Positions 11,430 to 22,739 of a stretch of 64,000 nt of DNA are shown one piece after another. Origin of the DNA: Azadirachta indica (taxonomy: Eukaryota > Streptophyta > Magnoliopsida > Sapindales > Meliaceae). The notes under the pieces are model-generated. The model was given only the letters and a program-made list of their open reading frames with translations, was not told the origin of the DNA and ran no database searches. The stretch lies in the NCBI GenBank assembly GCA_022749755.1, contig CM040450.1, positions 7,678,913-7,742,912 on the forward strand, written 5' to 3'. Positions within the stretch are counted from its first letter, which is position 1. Every line of letters starts with the position of its first letter. A program made the translations under genes and the position numbers.

Positions 11430-13830
11430 TATATCATTCCTAATTAACCACTTCTTTTAGCTTCTAAGGATTTATGTAAATGCCATCAGCTGAAATTAGG
11501 AATGCAACTCTACTTAAGCCAGAATTGTCATTTACTGAACATTGCATAGAGCTATTTATTTTACAATGCTTATAAAACAATTTTCAAATACTCCATATGC
11601 TCTTGTCTACTTCATAAATATATCGAGATATTATCAATAAAGACAATTAACAAACTAATCTAAGTAAGGATAAAGTACTTGATTCATGAGAAACATAAAT
11701 AGGTCCTAAATGTAGCTTTAGGTACATCTATATCTCTAATCTTCAAACAGTAATAACTTGAACGCAAGTTTATCTCGGAAAAAACTCTAACACCATGTAA
11801 CTTTGTTCAAATAGGTCATCAATGTGAAGAAGTGGATACTTATTGCGTATTGTAACTTTCTTCAACTATCGATAGTTTATACACGATCTCACAGATCCAT
11901 CTTTCTTCTTTATAAAAAAATGATGGTGTCCCCAAAAAGATACATTAGCTTTGATCAAACCCTTATCTATTAATTTTTGTAATTGAACTTTCAACACTTT
12001 CAGTTATGATGGAGCAATTCCATAAAGTGCTATAAAATTAAGAGCTATACCTAGAATTAGATCAATAGTAAATTATATTTCTCTATCTGGTGGTAACCCA
12101 ATAAGATCATCATGAAATAAATCAAGAAATTCATTCACCATAAGTATATTTTCTAACATCGCCTGAACAAGTTGAGTATCAATAAGGTAACCTTTTTTTA
12201 GCAATTTCCTAGCAGCAGTAGTTGATATCACACACGATGGAAGAATTTGTCGTTCCCCATATAAAACAATGTATCGGTCATCTGATCTTCTAAATGTCAC
12301 TTCCTTCTTCAAACAGTCAACTATAGCATGATAATTTATAAGTGAATCCATTCCTTATGGCATCAAAGTCACAAATATCTAGAGAAATTAAGTCCACTTT
12401 CATAGCACGATTATCCACTCTAATAACACATCATCGAGACACATTTTCAACCAATAATGAGTCTCCAAGTAGTGTGGCTACCATTACTAAGTCATAATCT
12501 AACAATCTCAACTATGTATCTGTATATATGGCAAAATGGTGAGATATAAAAAAATGTGTAGATTTTGGATTTATCAAGATGTGAGCATCCTGACCAAATA
12601 AAATTAAATACTTGTAACATCTGGTGTAGCCTATGTCTCTCTTACTCAATTAAGGCAAATACATGTGCCTGTGTAAGAAAGAGACTCGATTGGCCTCTCT
12701 GTTTATGTCCATCAGTCTCTATTGCACTCAGTTGTGATATGCTGACAAACATAGGTCCTTCTATTTTTTATCTTTCTGGTCTCAACATTTAACTACTATA
12801 AATACTCATTGCTAAAGCAAGGCAACCTCTTCTGATATGCCTATGCTGTCCACAATGATCACAATATATTGTTCCTATTAACATCGCTTTTCGTGGTACT
12901 TAGCACATGTTATATGCAAAAAACATATGCCTTTATCAATAATACTATTTTGTTGGCCACTCCCCAAATATTGAGTGATATTACTCTAACTGTATCCTTG
13001 TCCTAGTCCTCCTAACATCCCGGGACATGGTTGGTGCTGTTGCTTATTTTTTTTCTCTAGACATACTATTATTGCTAGCTCCACTATTCCATTAGTTGAC
13101 CAGCTTGGCTTTCACTATATCTTGGTAATTTGACCCTTCAAAAATCTATTAAACATTGCTTAACCTGTATAATAACCTCAAAACTATAATGTATATACCT
13201 AAATGTAACCATAGATTTTCTAATATCATTCTACAGGCCTACTTCAAATTATTTAATTTATCTTTTTCATCTTGTATCACAACAGAGCAAATCTCAACAA
13301 TTTTATAAATTTATTCTCATGCTCTTCAACTGTCATCGATCCCTAGACTTGTCTTAGAGATACATTCCACTTAGCATCTTGATAAATGGATGGGAAAATT
13401 TTATTATTAAATTATCTTCGAAAGTCAGCCTAAGTAATAGCTTCATATCCTTTATATCTATGTAAAACAGATGTCCATTAATGATATGCTCTACCTCAAA
13501 GTAGAAATGATACAAAGTTCACCTTTTGTTCATTTACATACCTCATTACCTGAAATATTCTCTCTACTATTTCACTATAGTCAACTAAGAATCTGCATTC
13601 ATTGGTTCACAAATACCTCCAAACTCTATTGCATCCAAATTGTGAACAAGTTCATTAATGTTGTCTATCCTTATATTAGAATTTAGTTGGGGTTAGTACA
13701 TATGTATTTGAGGTATAAAATCAATTCCTCTTTCTCCTATAACTTCTCTTCCTTCTTCCTCAACTAGAGGCAAATTCAAATCAACAACAAGTCTTGTGTT
13801 GGGTTAACTACTCCTATGCATACTAATATC
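11430..13830 (-). pseudogene. Right (inverted) copy of the same gypsy family: RT fragment, protease, gag
   Basis: Read on the minus strand from 13830: a gag N-terminus (DLNLPLVEEEGREVIGE, matching the left copy's acidic start), a decayed gag core, and a zinc-knuckle remnant near 12840-12870. A protease remnant at 12400-12600 is followed by the protease-RT linker at 12073-12351 (YHAIVDCLKKEVTFR, ILPSCVISTTAARKLLKKG, DLIGLPPDREI). RT then runs to about 11430 (FFIKKKDGSVRSC, SADGIYINP). It meets the left copy tail to tail at about 11400-11430. All frames are broken. Confidence 0.8.
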
Positions 13831-14110
13831 AATTTCAATTAATCTATTTAATGAAGAATGTAATATGCATTTGTCACACAACAGTCTACAGAATAAAAAC
13901 CACACTCTAATACTAGATATACAAGACTTGCCCTCACCTATCTTGAGAGTTTGGGACGGATTATGCTAGACATCTATACTTTCTACCAATATTATCCTTT
14001 CCACATATTAGTAATTTACATTCACTCATGAATAATGTAAATGGCCTCAAGCCTTCATCTTCAACATAAATTAAGGTTCCGTGTCTCATCAAACATATAT
14101 ATATATATAC
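13831..14110 (-). repeat. LTR/leader fragment of the right gypsy copy, ending in an (AT)n run
   Basis: The complement of 13860-13990 shares ordered blocks with 1455-1575 (GTCTAGCA, TTAGAGTGTGGTTTTT, GCATATTACAT). An AT microsatellite lies at 14094-14110. The outer border is not visible. Confidence 0.5.
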
Positions 14111-14999
14111 TATAAAATAAATTAATGACATCACTTTAAAGATAGAAAATATAACATTTGTATATTTTAATTGATGTGGTATATAATATATCTAACACTA
14201 AATTGGTGTTAAATAACTTTTACATTAGTCATAGTATAAAAAAATAAAAGAAAAACAAAGATATCTCATCGCAAAAAGTGTAAAACTCTCTCTCTTATAA
14301 AATTCTCTTGAGCCCAACTACCAAAAATACCTAAATATAGTTATATGGTGGCTTATTTACATCTTAGATGGAGGTTGCTCCATCTAATGGTCATTGATTT
14401 CCATCTTTACTGGGGTTTTCTACTTAATATGGTTTATCTCCACTCAAATCTAGATTTGTGATAATCTTATTGTTTTTTGTTTAGTTATTTTATTATTATG
14501 GTAGTGTTTCCTTATAAATTTAGAAGATTGAAGGCTTATTTGAAGAAATCTAAAGATGTAAAGTTTCAGATTTGAAGGATTTCATGCCATATAAAGTTTA
14601 TTGCAAAAGATTTATTATAGTAGGAGCCAAGAAAATCTACTAGAGTCATAGAGAATAAAGGGAAAGAGGTGGCAAGGAATCCCATTAGATCTCTTATTTT
14701 ATTCATAGACTTTTTTTTTCTTATTGAAAATACTTCTCTTCAATTAAAAACACCAAACAGGATGGTGTTATAATTATTTTTTCCATGGTCCTCAGTGAGC
14801 ATTATGGTTTATCTGATTTTTACGCTGTAATGGATCTCCGTAATTCTAGAAGAAGTTAGGTATAAATCTACAATAGTTTTTAATTTTTGATGTAATATGT
14901 GTTTTAGAATGAAATGAAAGATTTATCTTATTTTTCCTAAAAAAAAGGAAAAAGAATGAGCTTGCTGATATATTCAATAATTCAAATATATTTGTGTCT
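14111..14999. other. No recognisable gene; AT-rich spacer
   Basis: I find no coding stretch here. A small hairpin lies near 14190 (TAACAC, 7-nt spacer, GTGTTA). Around 14880-14945 a T-rich tail followed by an A run could be the 3' end of an old LINE-like insertion, but no reverse transcriptase is visible. Confidence 0.4.
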
Positions 15000-16770
15000 T
15001 ATATTCCTTGATCTTAGGAGTTAGGTCTTGTACTTTTTGATCTTTTAGTTGCATTTTATGTTTTGTAGGCATTCTGAAGTAAAGGATAAGAATAAAACTT
15101 AATCGAAGGCTAATGAAGCATTTCGGTGAAAAGGGAAGAAAACATAACACTCACATAAACCTGCTAGCCCTTTTGTTATTGTCGAGTAATAAGCAACAAA
15201 GAAAAACCACTTCACTCCATGCCCCTAGACTCTGTACGAGCATTTGAAGGAAGTAAAAAAAAGGGTGAGGCAGAAAGGGTGGTGCAGTCACACCATGCCC
15301 CCTTGTACTAAGGCCTAAATTAGGCCACATGAATGGCACAGTCAACCTTCTTCCACACGCCCACATCAAGCTCTACATGCTCATACCTCATTAGTTGCAT
15401 CTTTGTGCCTCCTTTGTGCTGTGTGATGTCCCAACTTGATTTTCTACCCTCAAATTGACTTTAAATTGCTAGATTTAGACATTTCTAGGTTTTTGTGATA
15501 GCCACCATACCATATAAGGAAAAAGTGGAGTTTTGAAAATGAGAGAAAGGTTTTGAGGAAGAAGATTTTGGCTACATTGAGGGAGGAACTCGAAGCCCTA
15601 TCTTATGTTTCTTTCTTGTAATCTAATATTTTTAATCATAGTTTAAGTAACTGAAACTCTTTCTTAGAAGGCTTTTGTGATATTCTTACCTCAATCACTA
15701 TACCATAGAAGGATTAAAAAGGGATTTTTGAGAATACGAAACGAGATTTGGGGAAGAGAATTTATCTACATTAAGGGAAGAACTCCAAGAAATGGAAGAC
15801 TAAATCAAGACAAGAATTAGTTTTATCTTTCTTATCTTATGTTTCTTTTTTGTAATTTAATGTTTTTAATCATAAGTTTAAGTGGCTAAAACTCTTTGTT
15901 AGGGGTAGAGATGAAGCCTTAATTGTAACTTTTCATAGGTTTATGTTAATTTAGATTTCTAAGACTTAATGAAGGTTATGTTCATTTATGTTGTGCTTAG
16001 TGATTATTATTGCATATTTAAATGATTTAGGAACTGCAACCTTGATTATTGCATGTTAGAATGATTTATGAATTATAACCTTGATTTTAAATGTGTAATG
16101 TATTGTTGCAAACCCAAAGAACGTACCATTATTACAGTTGAATTGTAACCTTTGTGATTTAGATGTTTAGTATATGAATGCAAGATTTGATCATCACACT
16201 AATCCCTTATCTTGAATGCTTCTTATATAAATAGGTTGTGATAAATGATAACTACACCAATTTGATTGTTATTGCAAGTTCTTACTTTCATAATGCTTAA
16301 TGCATTCTTGGCATGTTCACAATAGCCCACACTAAGCATTGCTACATATTCTTGAATAAATGAGTTTAAATCCCACAACAAGATTAAACTTGTAATTAAT
16401 GGAAAACTCATTCGTGAAACCCCATCATTGCATATAAAGAAGACCACCATCTTAAGTTAACAAGATTTCTAGATTACACTAAGTACCTTAAAAGTAGTAA
16501 TTAATGGTGGATTCTTAAACCATAACATCTCATTACCCTAATTTCACCTTCAATCCATTTAGTTGTTTTGGTTTATTAGTTATATTTAGTTTTCATATAA
16601 TTTTAGTTTAGTTTAATTATTCACCAATCATAAAATTCCCTTGCATTAAATTTAAGATTTATTAGTTGGGAAAACATTGCTTTTACCTATTCCTGTAGGA
16701 CCTTATGTATCATACTACAAGTGATTAGTAGACTTACGAGTTTTAGTTTGAACAAAAACACTTGCAACTC
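15000..16770 (+). repeat. Non-coding LTR/LARD-like retrotransposon remnant
   Basis: This is a long gene-free stretch with features of plant large-LTR or LARD elements. It has a locally GC-richer patch (15200-15400), two diverged tandem copies of a ~180-235-bp segment (from 15491 and from 15673), and a smaller repeat of AACCTTGATT units (16035-16095). A terminal part (16650-16770) is reminiscent of tat/Athila-type LTR ends. No coding part or clean target duplication was found. Identity is an inference from composition and arrangement. Confidence 0.4.
15491..15905 (+). repeat. Diverged tandem duplication
   Basis: Two copies begin TTTTGTGATA at 15491 and 15673. Each continues through a CATACCATA or TATACCATAGAAGG block, an AGGGAGGAACTC or AAGGGAAGAACTC block, CTTATGTTTCTTT, and TTTTTAATCATA...TTTAAGT. 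The second copy is longer by about 50 bp. Confidence 0.75.
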
Positions 16771-16774
16771 AGTG

Positions 16775-17640
16775 AGTGTATATAAATTATAAAAAAATAC
16801 ATTTTCATACATTTGTATAAAATATCATTAAACCATATATAAATAAGATATTATTTGCATAATGAGAATATATATCATCATAAGCAATTTAGATTTACAC
16901 CCATCTAGCACCTAAGGAAATACTTATGCTTGGCGGTAAGGAAAATCAAAATCAACTCACAGGCTTGCATCATTACCTAGGGAGAATATAGTTCACATTC
17001 ATATCATACATATATTTTCATAGGTCATGGAGACTTCAATCTCATTACTAGGGAATGGGTTACATGTAAGGTGCTTAAAACAATCACAAATAATATTCAA
17101 GCATATAACAATTATTTTGACACAACTATTGGATATTGCATATACTTTAAATATCATTTTCCATGCAACTCAATTAAACATATCAATATGCAAATCAATC
17201 ATGATATGGTTAATATTTAAATATATTGGAAACATATAATAGTTTAAAAGTATCCACTCAGAGTTTGCTAACTCAATCTCAAAAAATTTCGAAGTCCCTT
17301 GAATTTTTACCACTACATTGCTTTTTAAAACATAAAATTCAATAATTTATTGTTAAAATTTATTCAAAACCTAATATGTATCACAATTATAACAAAAAAA
17401 CTGCTCTAATTTCATACACTATCCATTGAGTTTTTGAATACCAAATCAACTTCCTATTACCTTTTCTTACACTTTTTCTTTTCTCTACAAAACATTTCTT
17501 CCTATTTTCCTTTTTCGTTTGCTTTTTCTTTTTGTTTCCTCTCTTTCTCTTCACTTTTCTCTTTTTTATTGCTTTCTCTCTCTTGGCATTCACTAGCTTC
17601 TATTTGTTTCTTTTCAATTTTGAAAAATAATGAAACTTAT
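16775..17640. other. No gene seen; pyrimidine-rich low-complexity stretch
   Basis: Only short open stretches occur, with low-complexity composition. 17475-17610 is strongly pyrimidine-rich on the + strand and yields Lys/Arg-rich or Phe/Ser-rich artefact peptides. Confidence 0.5.
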
Positions 17641-17643
17641 CTC

Positions 17644-17679
<36 letters not shown>

Positions 17680-17680
17680 T
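17644..17680. repeat. Compound (TA)n(GA)n microsatellite
   Basis: A run of TA dinucleotides passes directly into GA dinucleotides just left of the palindromic MITE. Confidence 0.95.
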
Positions 17681-17687
17681 AAAATGG

Positions 17688-18552
17688 TAGGATTAGTAAC
17701 CCCTTTTTTTAAACATATCTTTACATCAATTATTAACCCTTAGATTAAGTATTTATCAAGAGTTAGGATTACATATTGCAAATATAAAAAATTCTCTATA
17801 AACACATTTAATAAGATTTTTTTATGTCTTTTTTCTTTTCTTTTTCTTACTCTAACTTGTAAAACCTCTCTTCTACTTTATTACATCTTCTATTTCTTTA
17901 TTACATCTTCTCTCACCTCAAATATTTTTTAATTTTAATATCCTTTAATTACTATTTTGTAAATATATATTAAAAAGTTTGAAATTTAGATATTATTATT
18001 GTATAAAAAGACATATATGCAGCAACAACAATAATAATTATAATGGTAATAGAATTATTTAATTTTTTTATATACTTTAATTAAATGCTTGAAAATAAAT
18101 TTATAGGTACAAATTCAAAATTAAAAGCCAAAAGTTTTGATTTTGAAGGTTTTCAAATTTTGCTATCAAACTTTCTATGCTTTTTAAATTCTGAATTACG
18201 ATAATTTTAAAGTTTTTAGATAAATTAACTAATTACAATAATTTTAATTAAGTTTTGTTCAATAAATGAATTAAAATATTAAATTTTTAAGTAATAATTA
18301 AATTGAAAAAATGTAATGAAAAGAGAGAAGATGTAATAAAGATAAGAAAAATTAGGAGAGAAATTTTATAAATTACATGCTAAGAAAGAGAAAAAAAAAA
18401 AGAGGGTTAAAGACATAAAAGGCCTCAATTAATGAATATAAAATATTTATTATGTTTTATTTTATTTAATCTACACATTCCACATGTCTTTAATTTAAGG
18501 GCTAATAATTGATATAAACATATGTGTAAGAAAAAAGGGGCTACTGATCCTA
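17688..18552. mobile_element. Palindromic MITE-like element, about 865 bp
   Basis: The left end (TAGGATTAGTAACCCCTTTT) matches the complement of the right end (TAGGATCAGTAGCCCCTTTT). The match continues inward through TCAATTATTA(A/G)CCCTTA, and again in a TTTATTACATCTTCT block present in both arms. The core is AT-rich with no coding potential. No target duplication is evident because both flanks are microsatellite. The superfamily is unknown. Confidence 0.7.
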
Positions 18553-18763
18553 TATATATATGTGTGTATGTGTATGTAATAGGCACCACCTTAAATTGGT
18601 AGAAGAGGCAACGTTGCACCACTTCATTTTTTGTTATTTTTTTCTTTTAACACCAATTCCTTAGGCATCTCACTCTACAACTACTATTTCATGACTTAGA
18701 ATATAGTTCAACACTTTATGTTATAGTCCACCAAATGAATGGTCAGAATAATTTTTTGAATGG

Positions 18764-19205
18764 TCCCAATCTAAGGGTGGGCAAAGAAAACCCAAAACCT
18801 AGAAAACTAGAATGAACCGAATTAGAATTGACGGTTTTACTTTATTTTAGTTTTTATTCAGTCTGGTCCGATTCTAAATTTTAGAAAAACTAATTTTTTT
18901 AGATTTAGTTCTAGTATTGACCCACAAAACCTGAACTAGGCTGAAAATATTTTTAATATATTTTATTACCAAAATGACACCATTTTATAAAAATTTTAAA
19001 AAATAATAATGTAAAAAGCAAAAAACAAAAAAATCGAACTGAACTGAACCAAACAAACAATTGATTCGGTTTAAAATATGATCAATTCGGTTTCCATTTC
19101 CATCTAATCTTGTTCCAATTCTAAAAGGCAAAAACCCAGAATTTTTAGGTCTAGTCTAGTTTTGACAAAGCCTGGACCGAATCAAATTGTGCCCTTATCC
19201 CAATC
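18764..19205. mobile_element. hAT-type MITE with perfect 8-bp target duplication
   Basis: The element at 18772-19197 (426 bp) is flanked by identical TCCCAATC repeats (18764-18771 and 19198-19205). Its ends are TAAGGGTGGGCA on the left and the complement of TAAGGGCACA on the right. Inside are AACCGAA and CGGTTT-type repeats typical of these small hAT derivatives in plants. 8-bp duplications are the hallmark of hAT transposases. Confidence 0.85.
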
Positions 19206-19329
19206 TACAAAGTTGTTCATCATAGGGAAAGGAAAAAATTAGTTACCTTACTAATTCGACTAAAGCACTAAAAGAAAAGGACAAAATTTGCAAAATTTTT
19301 TTATATTATTATATTACACCATGAAACAT

Positions 19330-20030
19330 TTCATCACACATCTTTTAAGAGTTTAACGATATTTATAGTGTCTTCTAAATATCTACACACATATCTATCG
19401 TAAATTAGAGGAACATCTAACCACACAATAAAGCGAGAACCTAAATAGTAAGATGGCAAAGCCTTACATGTCTTTAGAGTTTACACATTAACCCTCAAAT
19501 TAAAGGGATATCTGCTTAGTATTTCAAATATCTACTTATATATAATATGATATTTATACTCAAATGAGAGGATATCTATCTATATAGTAAAAAGGAACCT
19601 AGAGAGTAAGAAAGGAAAGTCCCAAATCTCTTTAGAGTTTACATATTAACTCTTAAATTAGAGGACTATTTACTCACATAGTAAGGCTTGAACACATACA
19701 ATAAGATGGACGAGCACCACATCTTCTTGGGGTTTATATATAGTATTTATAATACATTTAAGATATTTGCACACACATGGTGCGATATCTACCATCAAAT
19801 TACATGGATCTCTTTGGAGTTTACATATTAACCCTCAAAATAAAGGGATGTCTACCTATACAATAAAGCAGTAACTAAGACAATAAGATAGAAAAACTCC
19901 ACATCTCCTTAGAGTTTACATATGATATTTATAATATATCGTACAAATATTTATGCAGACATAGTGCAATATTAAGCATTAAATTATAAGGAAATCTACC
20001 TACAATAAGCTGAGAATGCCTCTAAATATA
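19330..20030. repeat. Degenerate satellite-like tandem array
   Basis: A core like TCTTTAGAGTTTACATATTA recurs at about 19471, 19629, 19725, 19811 and 19905, with a weaker copy near 19345. Between copies, blocks such as AATAAGATGG, CTCAAATTAAAGGGATATCT and GATATTTATAAT recur in changing order. Intervals are roughly 85-160 bp, suggesting two alternating unit types. No coding potential. Confidence 0.65.
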
Positions 20031-20649
20031 TATGGGAAATTCATCCTATGGTAGAACTTAACACACTCCAACTGTGTCCTTTACCATTCGGCCAAAGGCT
20101 AGATGGCTCCGATGTCACTTGAGATGTAGAAAAATTATATAATCATGTCATGATGTGTAAACCCAGTGGAGTTAGAGATAGGCCAAACTAACTATAGTTG
20201 ACAACAAGTGAGTTATAGGATATTATTACTAAACATACTATAACCTAAGGTTTTTAGCATGATTTGGACCAATATTATGATGGAGAAAGAGAATGCGATA
20301 CTTAATGTACTCAATATAAAAGTGATAATGGAAACAAATTGAAGCCTATGTTTGAGGTTTTAGCAAGTCTAAATCCAAATTTTGATAACGTTCATGGGCA
20401 TGTAATTGAGAAAGAACCTCTTCTTTAGCTTGATGCAACTAATTAGGAAGGGAAGTAGAAGGAATGTGATGTTGAGAAATCCATCAATTGGCAATTTAGC
20501 CTTAATCTCTACTATATTCAAGGCTACCATAGTTAATAGATAGATAAAATGAAAATGCTTATATCCTTAATTTTAGATATACCTATCACCCTCTATATTT
20601 TTTTAAATACCTCACTGCTCCCTAAACTTTAAATTTTTTTAGTTTTACA

Positions 20650-21630
20650 TTTTAATAATTGGAATATTATCCCATTCCTCCCCTAAGATTTGGAATTTTA
20701 TCACTTAAAGAGAAAGAATGAAGATTGTATCACATACCTCCCTTGTGGTGTTAATCTTTCTTTAGTTGACTGTTACATTAAGAGACAAAAATGTAAAAGT
20801 ATTTTTTTACTTTTTTACATTTTTGTTTTTGTATATTTATTGACTATTACAACAATTGTTGTTATTGTAAATTACTCTTATGTTTTTTCAAGTGAAAATA
20901 ATCTGAGAGTCGTAAACAATAGTTGCTTGCCAAAACCAAGAATGGAAGGGAAAAGAGGAAAAAGTAAATCAAAAACAAGAAAATTAAAGGGTGGAAGCAT
21001 TATATTTTCTTTACTTTGGTTTGCTTTTTTATTTTTATGTAGCTTTATCTGTCGATGGAAAACGAGGCCATAAAGGGCCACAACAATTCAAGATTGATAC
21101 TTTCCAATAGCAAAGACTCGAGCATTGTCTCTCATGTTTTGCTTCTCTTTCTCTCTCACTTTTTCTCCTTCCCTTCCTTTTAGCCATGGATTTCTGGGGA
21201 ATATGTCTGCTCTAAGTGAACAATAGCAACAAAGGCAAGTTCTTTCTAGTCCTTCTTGCTCTGATCTTGATGATTTAACCTCTAACCCCTTTGACAACCT
21301 TTTCCCTACTAATAACACAGTTAGTACTTTGTCCTAGCTTTTCTCTTCGGAGGGTTTAGCTGAGCTAAGCTCCAATTTTTTCTTCTGGGTTTTCTTTTTT
21401 TTTTTTAAATTTTTGTAATTTTTTCCCTTCTTTTCTTATTAGCCTGGTTTCTCTCTTATGGTTGTTTCTCTTCATTTTTGCTTTTACATTTTTTTGCTTA
21501 ATATAACGATCAACTAACAGAAGACTAGCACTATAGGGAAGGTATGTGATACAATCTCTATTCTTTCTCTCCAAGTGATACAATCCCAAATCTCGGGAAA
21601 GAATGTGATAATATCCTTTTAATAATTTAA
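20650..21630. mobile_element. Palindromic element with ~160-bp terminal inverted repeats
   Basis: The left arm (from TTTAATAATTGGAATATTAT, 20651) matches the complement of the right arm ending near 21630, through GATTTGG, GAGAAAGAATGAAGATTG / GAGAAAGAATAGAGATTG and TCACATACCT. Because the arms match, each yields a similar peptide (DCITYLP shared) on opposite strands. This is a by-product of symmetry, not proof of a gene. The A/G-rich interior also partly mirrors itself around 21100-21140. No target duplication was identified. Confidence 0.75.
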
Positions 21631-22490
21631 ATATAAACTAATTGAACCAGTAATTTAAACCAAACTAGCTTTTTCAAAATTGCAAAAATAAATTTACTAC
21701 ACATGGATTTAAACCTGGACCTTGGTTAAACACATCAATAACTATGCCATTGCACCAAAAGTAATTTGGTCATGAATTGTCCAATTTTAATACATAACCC
21801 TTTTGAAAATATATGTAATAAATTCTATTAATAATAAAAAAAAAAATTTCTAATATAAAAATTATAATTTAAAAATAGTTTTATAAACCTTAAAATTTTA
21901 AAACAGTTCAAATTTAAAATTATTATTATCATTAAATCATAAATTTTTAAAATTAAATCTAAAATTATTGACGATTTCAGAATAATTTTATTTTTATGAT
22001 AAATTAGATTTATTTTCTCTAATAATTATTTAAAAATATTTAAAATTTGAAATTATTTTATCATTAATAATAATTTCATAATAATTTTTTAAAAATAAAT
22101 TAGGTTTATTTTTTTAACAATTATTTCAAAATATTATAAATTTTTAAAATTATTATCTAATAAAAATTTTATAATATTTATAAATAATTGTTAAAAATAA
22201 ATCTAATTTATTATAAAAATAAAATTATTCTGAAATTATTATTAATTTTAAATTCAATTTTAAAAATTTATAATTTAATGATAATAATTGATTTTATTAT
22301 ATATATTTTCAAAAGGATTATTTATAAAAGATTGGACTATTTAATTTTGGAATATATATGATGCAGTGGGAAAAAAGTATTGGTGCATTTTTTTAGGTCG
22401 TAGGTTCAAATCTCTATAAGGTTAGTTTATTTTGCAATTTTCAAAAAAATCGGTTCAAACCTTTGGTTAAATATTTAAATTATTGAAGCG
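21622..22490. mobile_element. AT-rich palindromic element next to the previous one
   Basis: The outer ~200 bp on each side are inverted copies. Left: TAATTTAAATATAAAC, TTTTTCAAAATTGCAAAA, GATTTAAACCT, CCTTTTGAAAATATAT. Right: the complement of the same blocks in order. The core is extremely AT-rich with further internal symmetry around 21950-22250. The left border overlaps the end of the 20650-21630 element, so one may have inserted into the other. Confidence 0.65.
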
Positions 22491-22575
22491 CAAAACTAGA
22501 ACTCAAAAGGTGATGGGGTATTAGGCCTAAAAGTAGAGGTATCAGACATTCTTTCAATAGACAAATAAAAACAAA
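22415..22575 (+). repeat. Dispersed repeat, first copy
   Basis: This stretch (AGGTTAGTTTATTTTGCAAT, then AAAACTAGAACT, then GACATTCTTT) recurs in the same orientation at 31970-32125. It includes the right arm of the AT palindrome plus about 90 bp beyond it. The two copies bracket Copia B. Confidence 0.8.
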
Positions 22576-22739
22576 ATTGAAGAGTTGTTATCCACTGATT
22601 GGTTAACAATTTATTGTAGCTATGATACCAAGCAAGCATTTCCATTTTTGTCCTTGTAAAAGTTGGCAAAAACGTTTCTTGATCTAGAAAGCTCAAGTTC
22701 TTCCAAGTATTCATGTAAATGATCCAAAGACTTTTATAG
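22576..22739 (-). other. Unassigned stretch with a primer-site-like motif on the minus strand
   Basis: The minus strand holds TTGGTATCATAGCTAC (near 22615), close to an initiator-Met tRNA primer site, opposite in direction to Copia B. A 72-residue open stretch on that strand (22496-22714) matches no family I know. It may be a broken leader of an inverted copia piece, or chance. Confidence 0.25.

Noticed and set aside
15151..15369. 72-residue minus-strand open stretch in a GC-richer patch
   Set aside because: It lies inside an LTR/LARD-like non-coding block and shows no recognisable domain.
17434..17682. Phe/Ser-rich and Lys-rich open stretches on both strands
   Set aside because: They come from a pyrimidine-rich low-complexity tract and microsatellite.
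20690..21073. 127-residue open stretch as a gene with membrane segments
   Set aside because: It lies in the arm and core of a palindromic element; the sense-antisense similarity explains the peptide.
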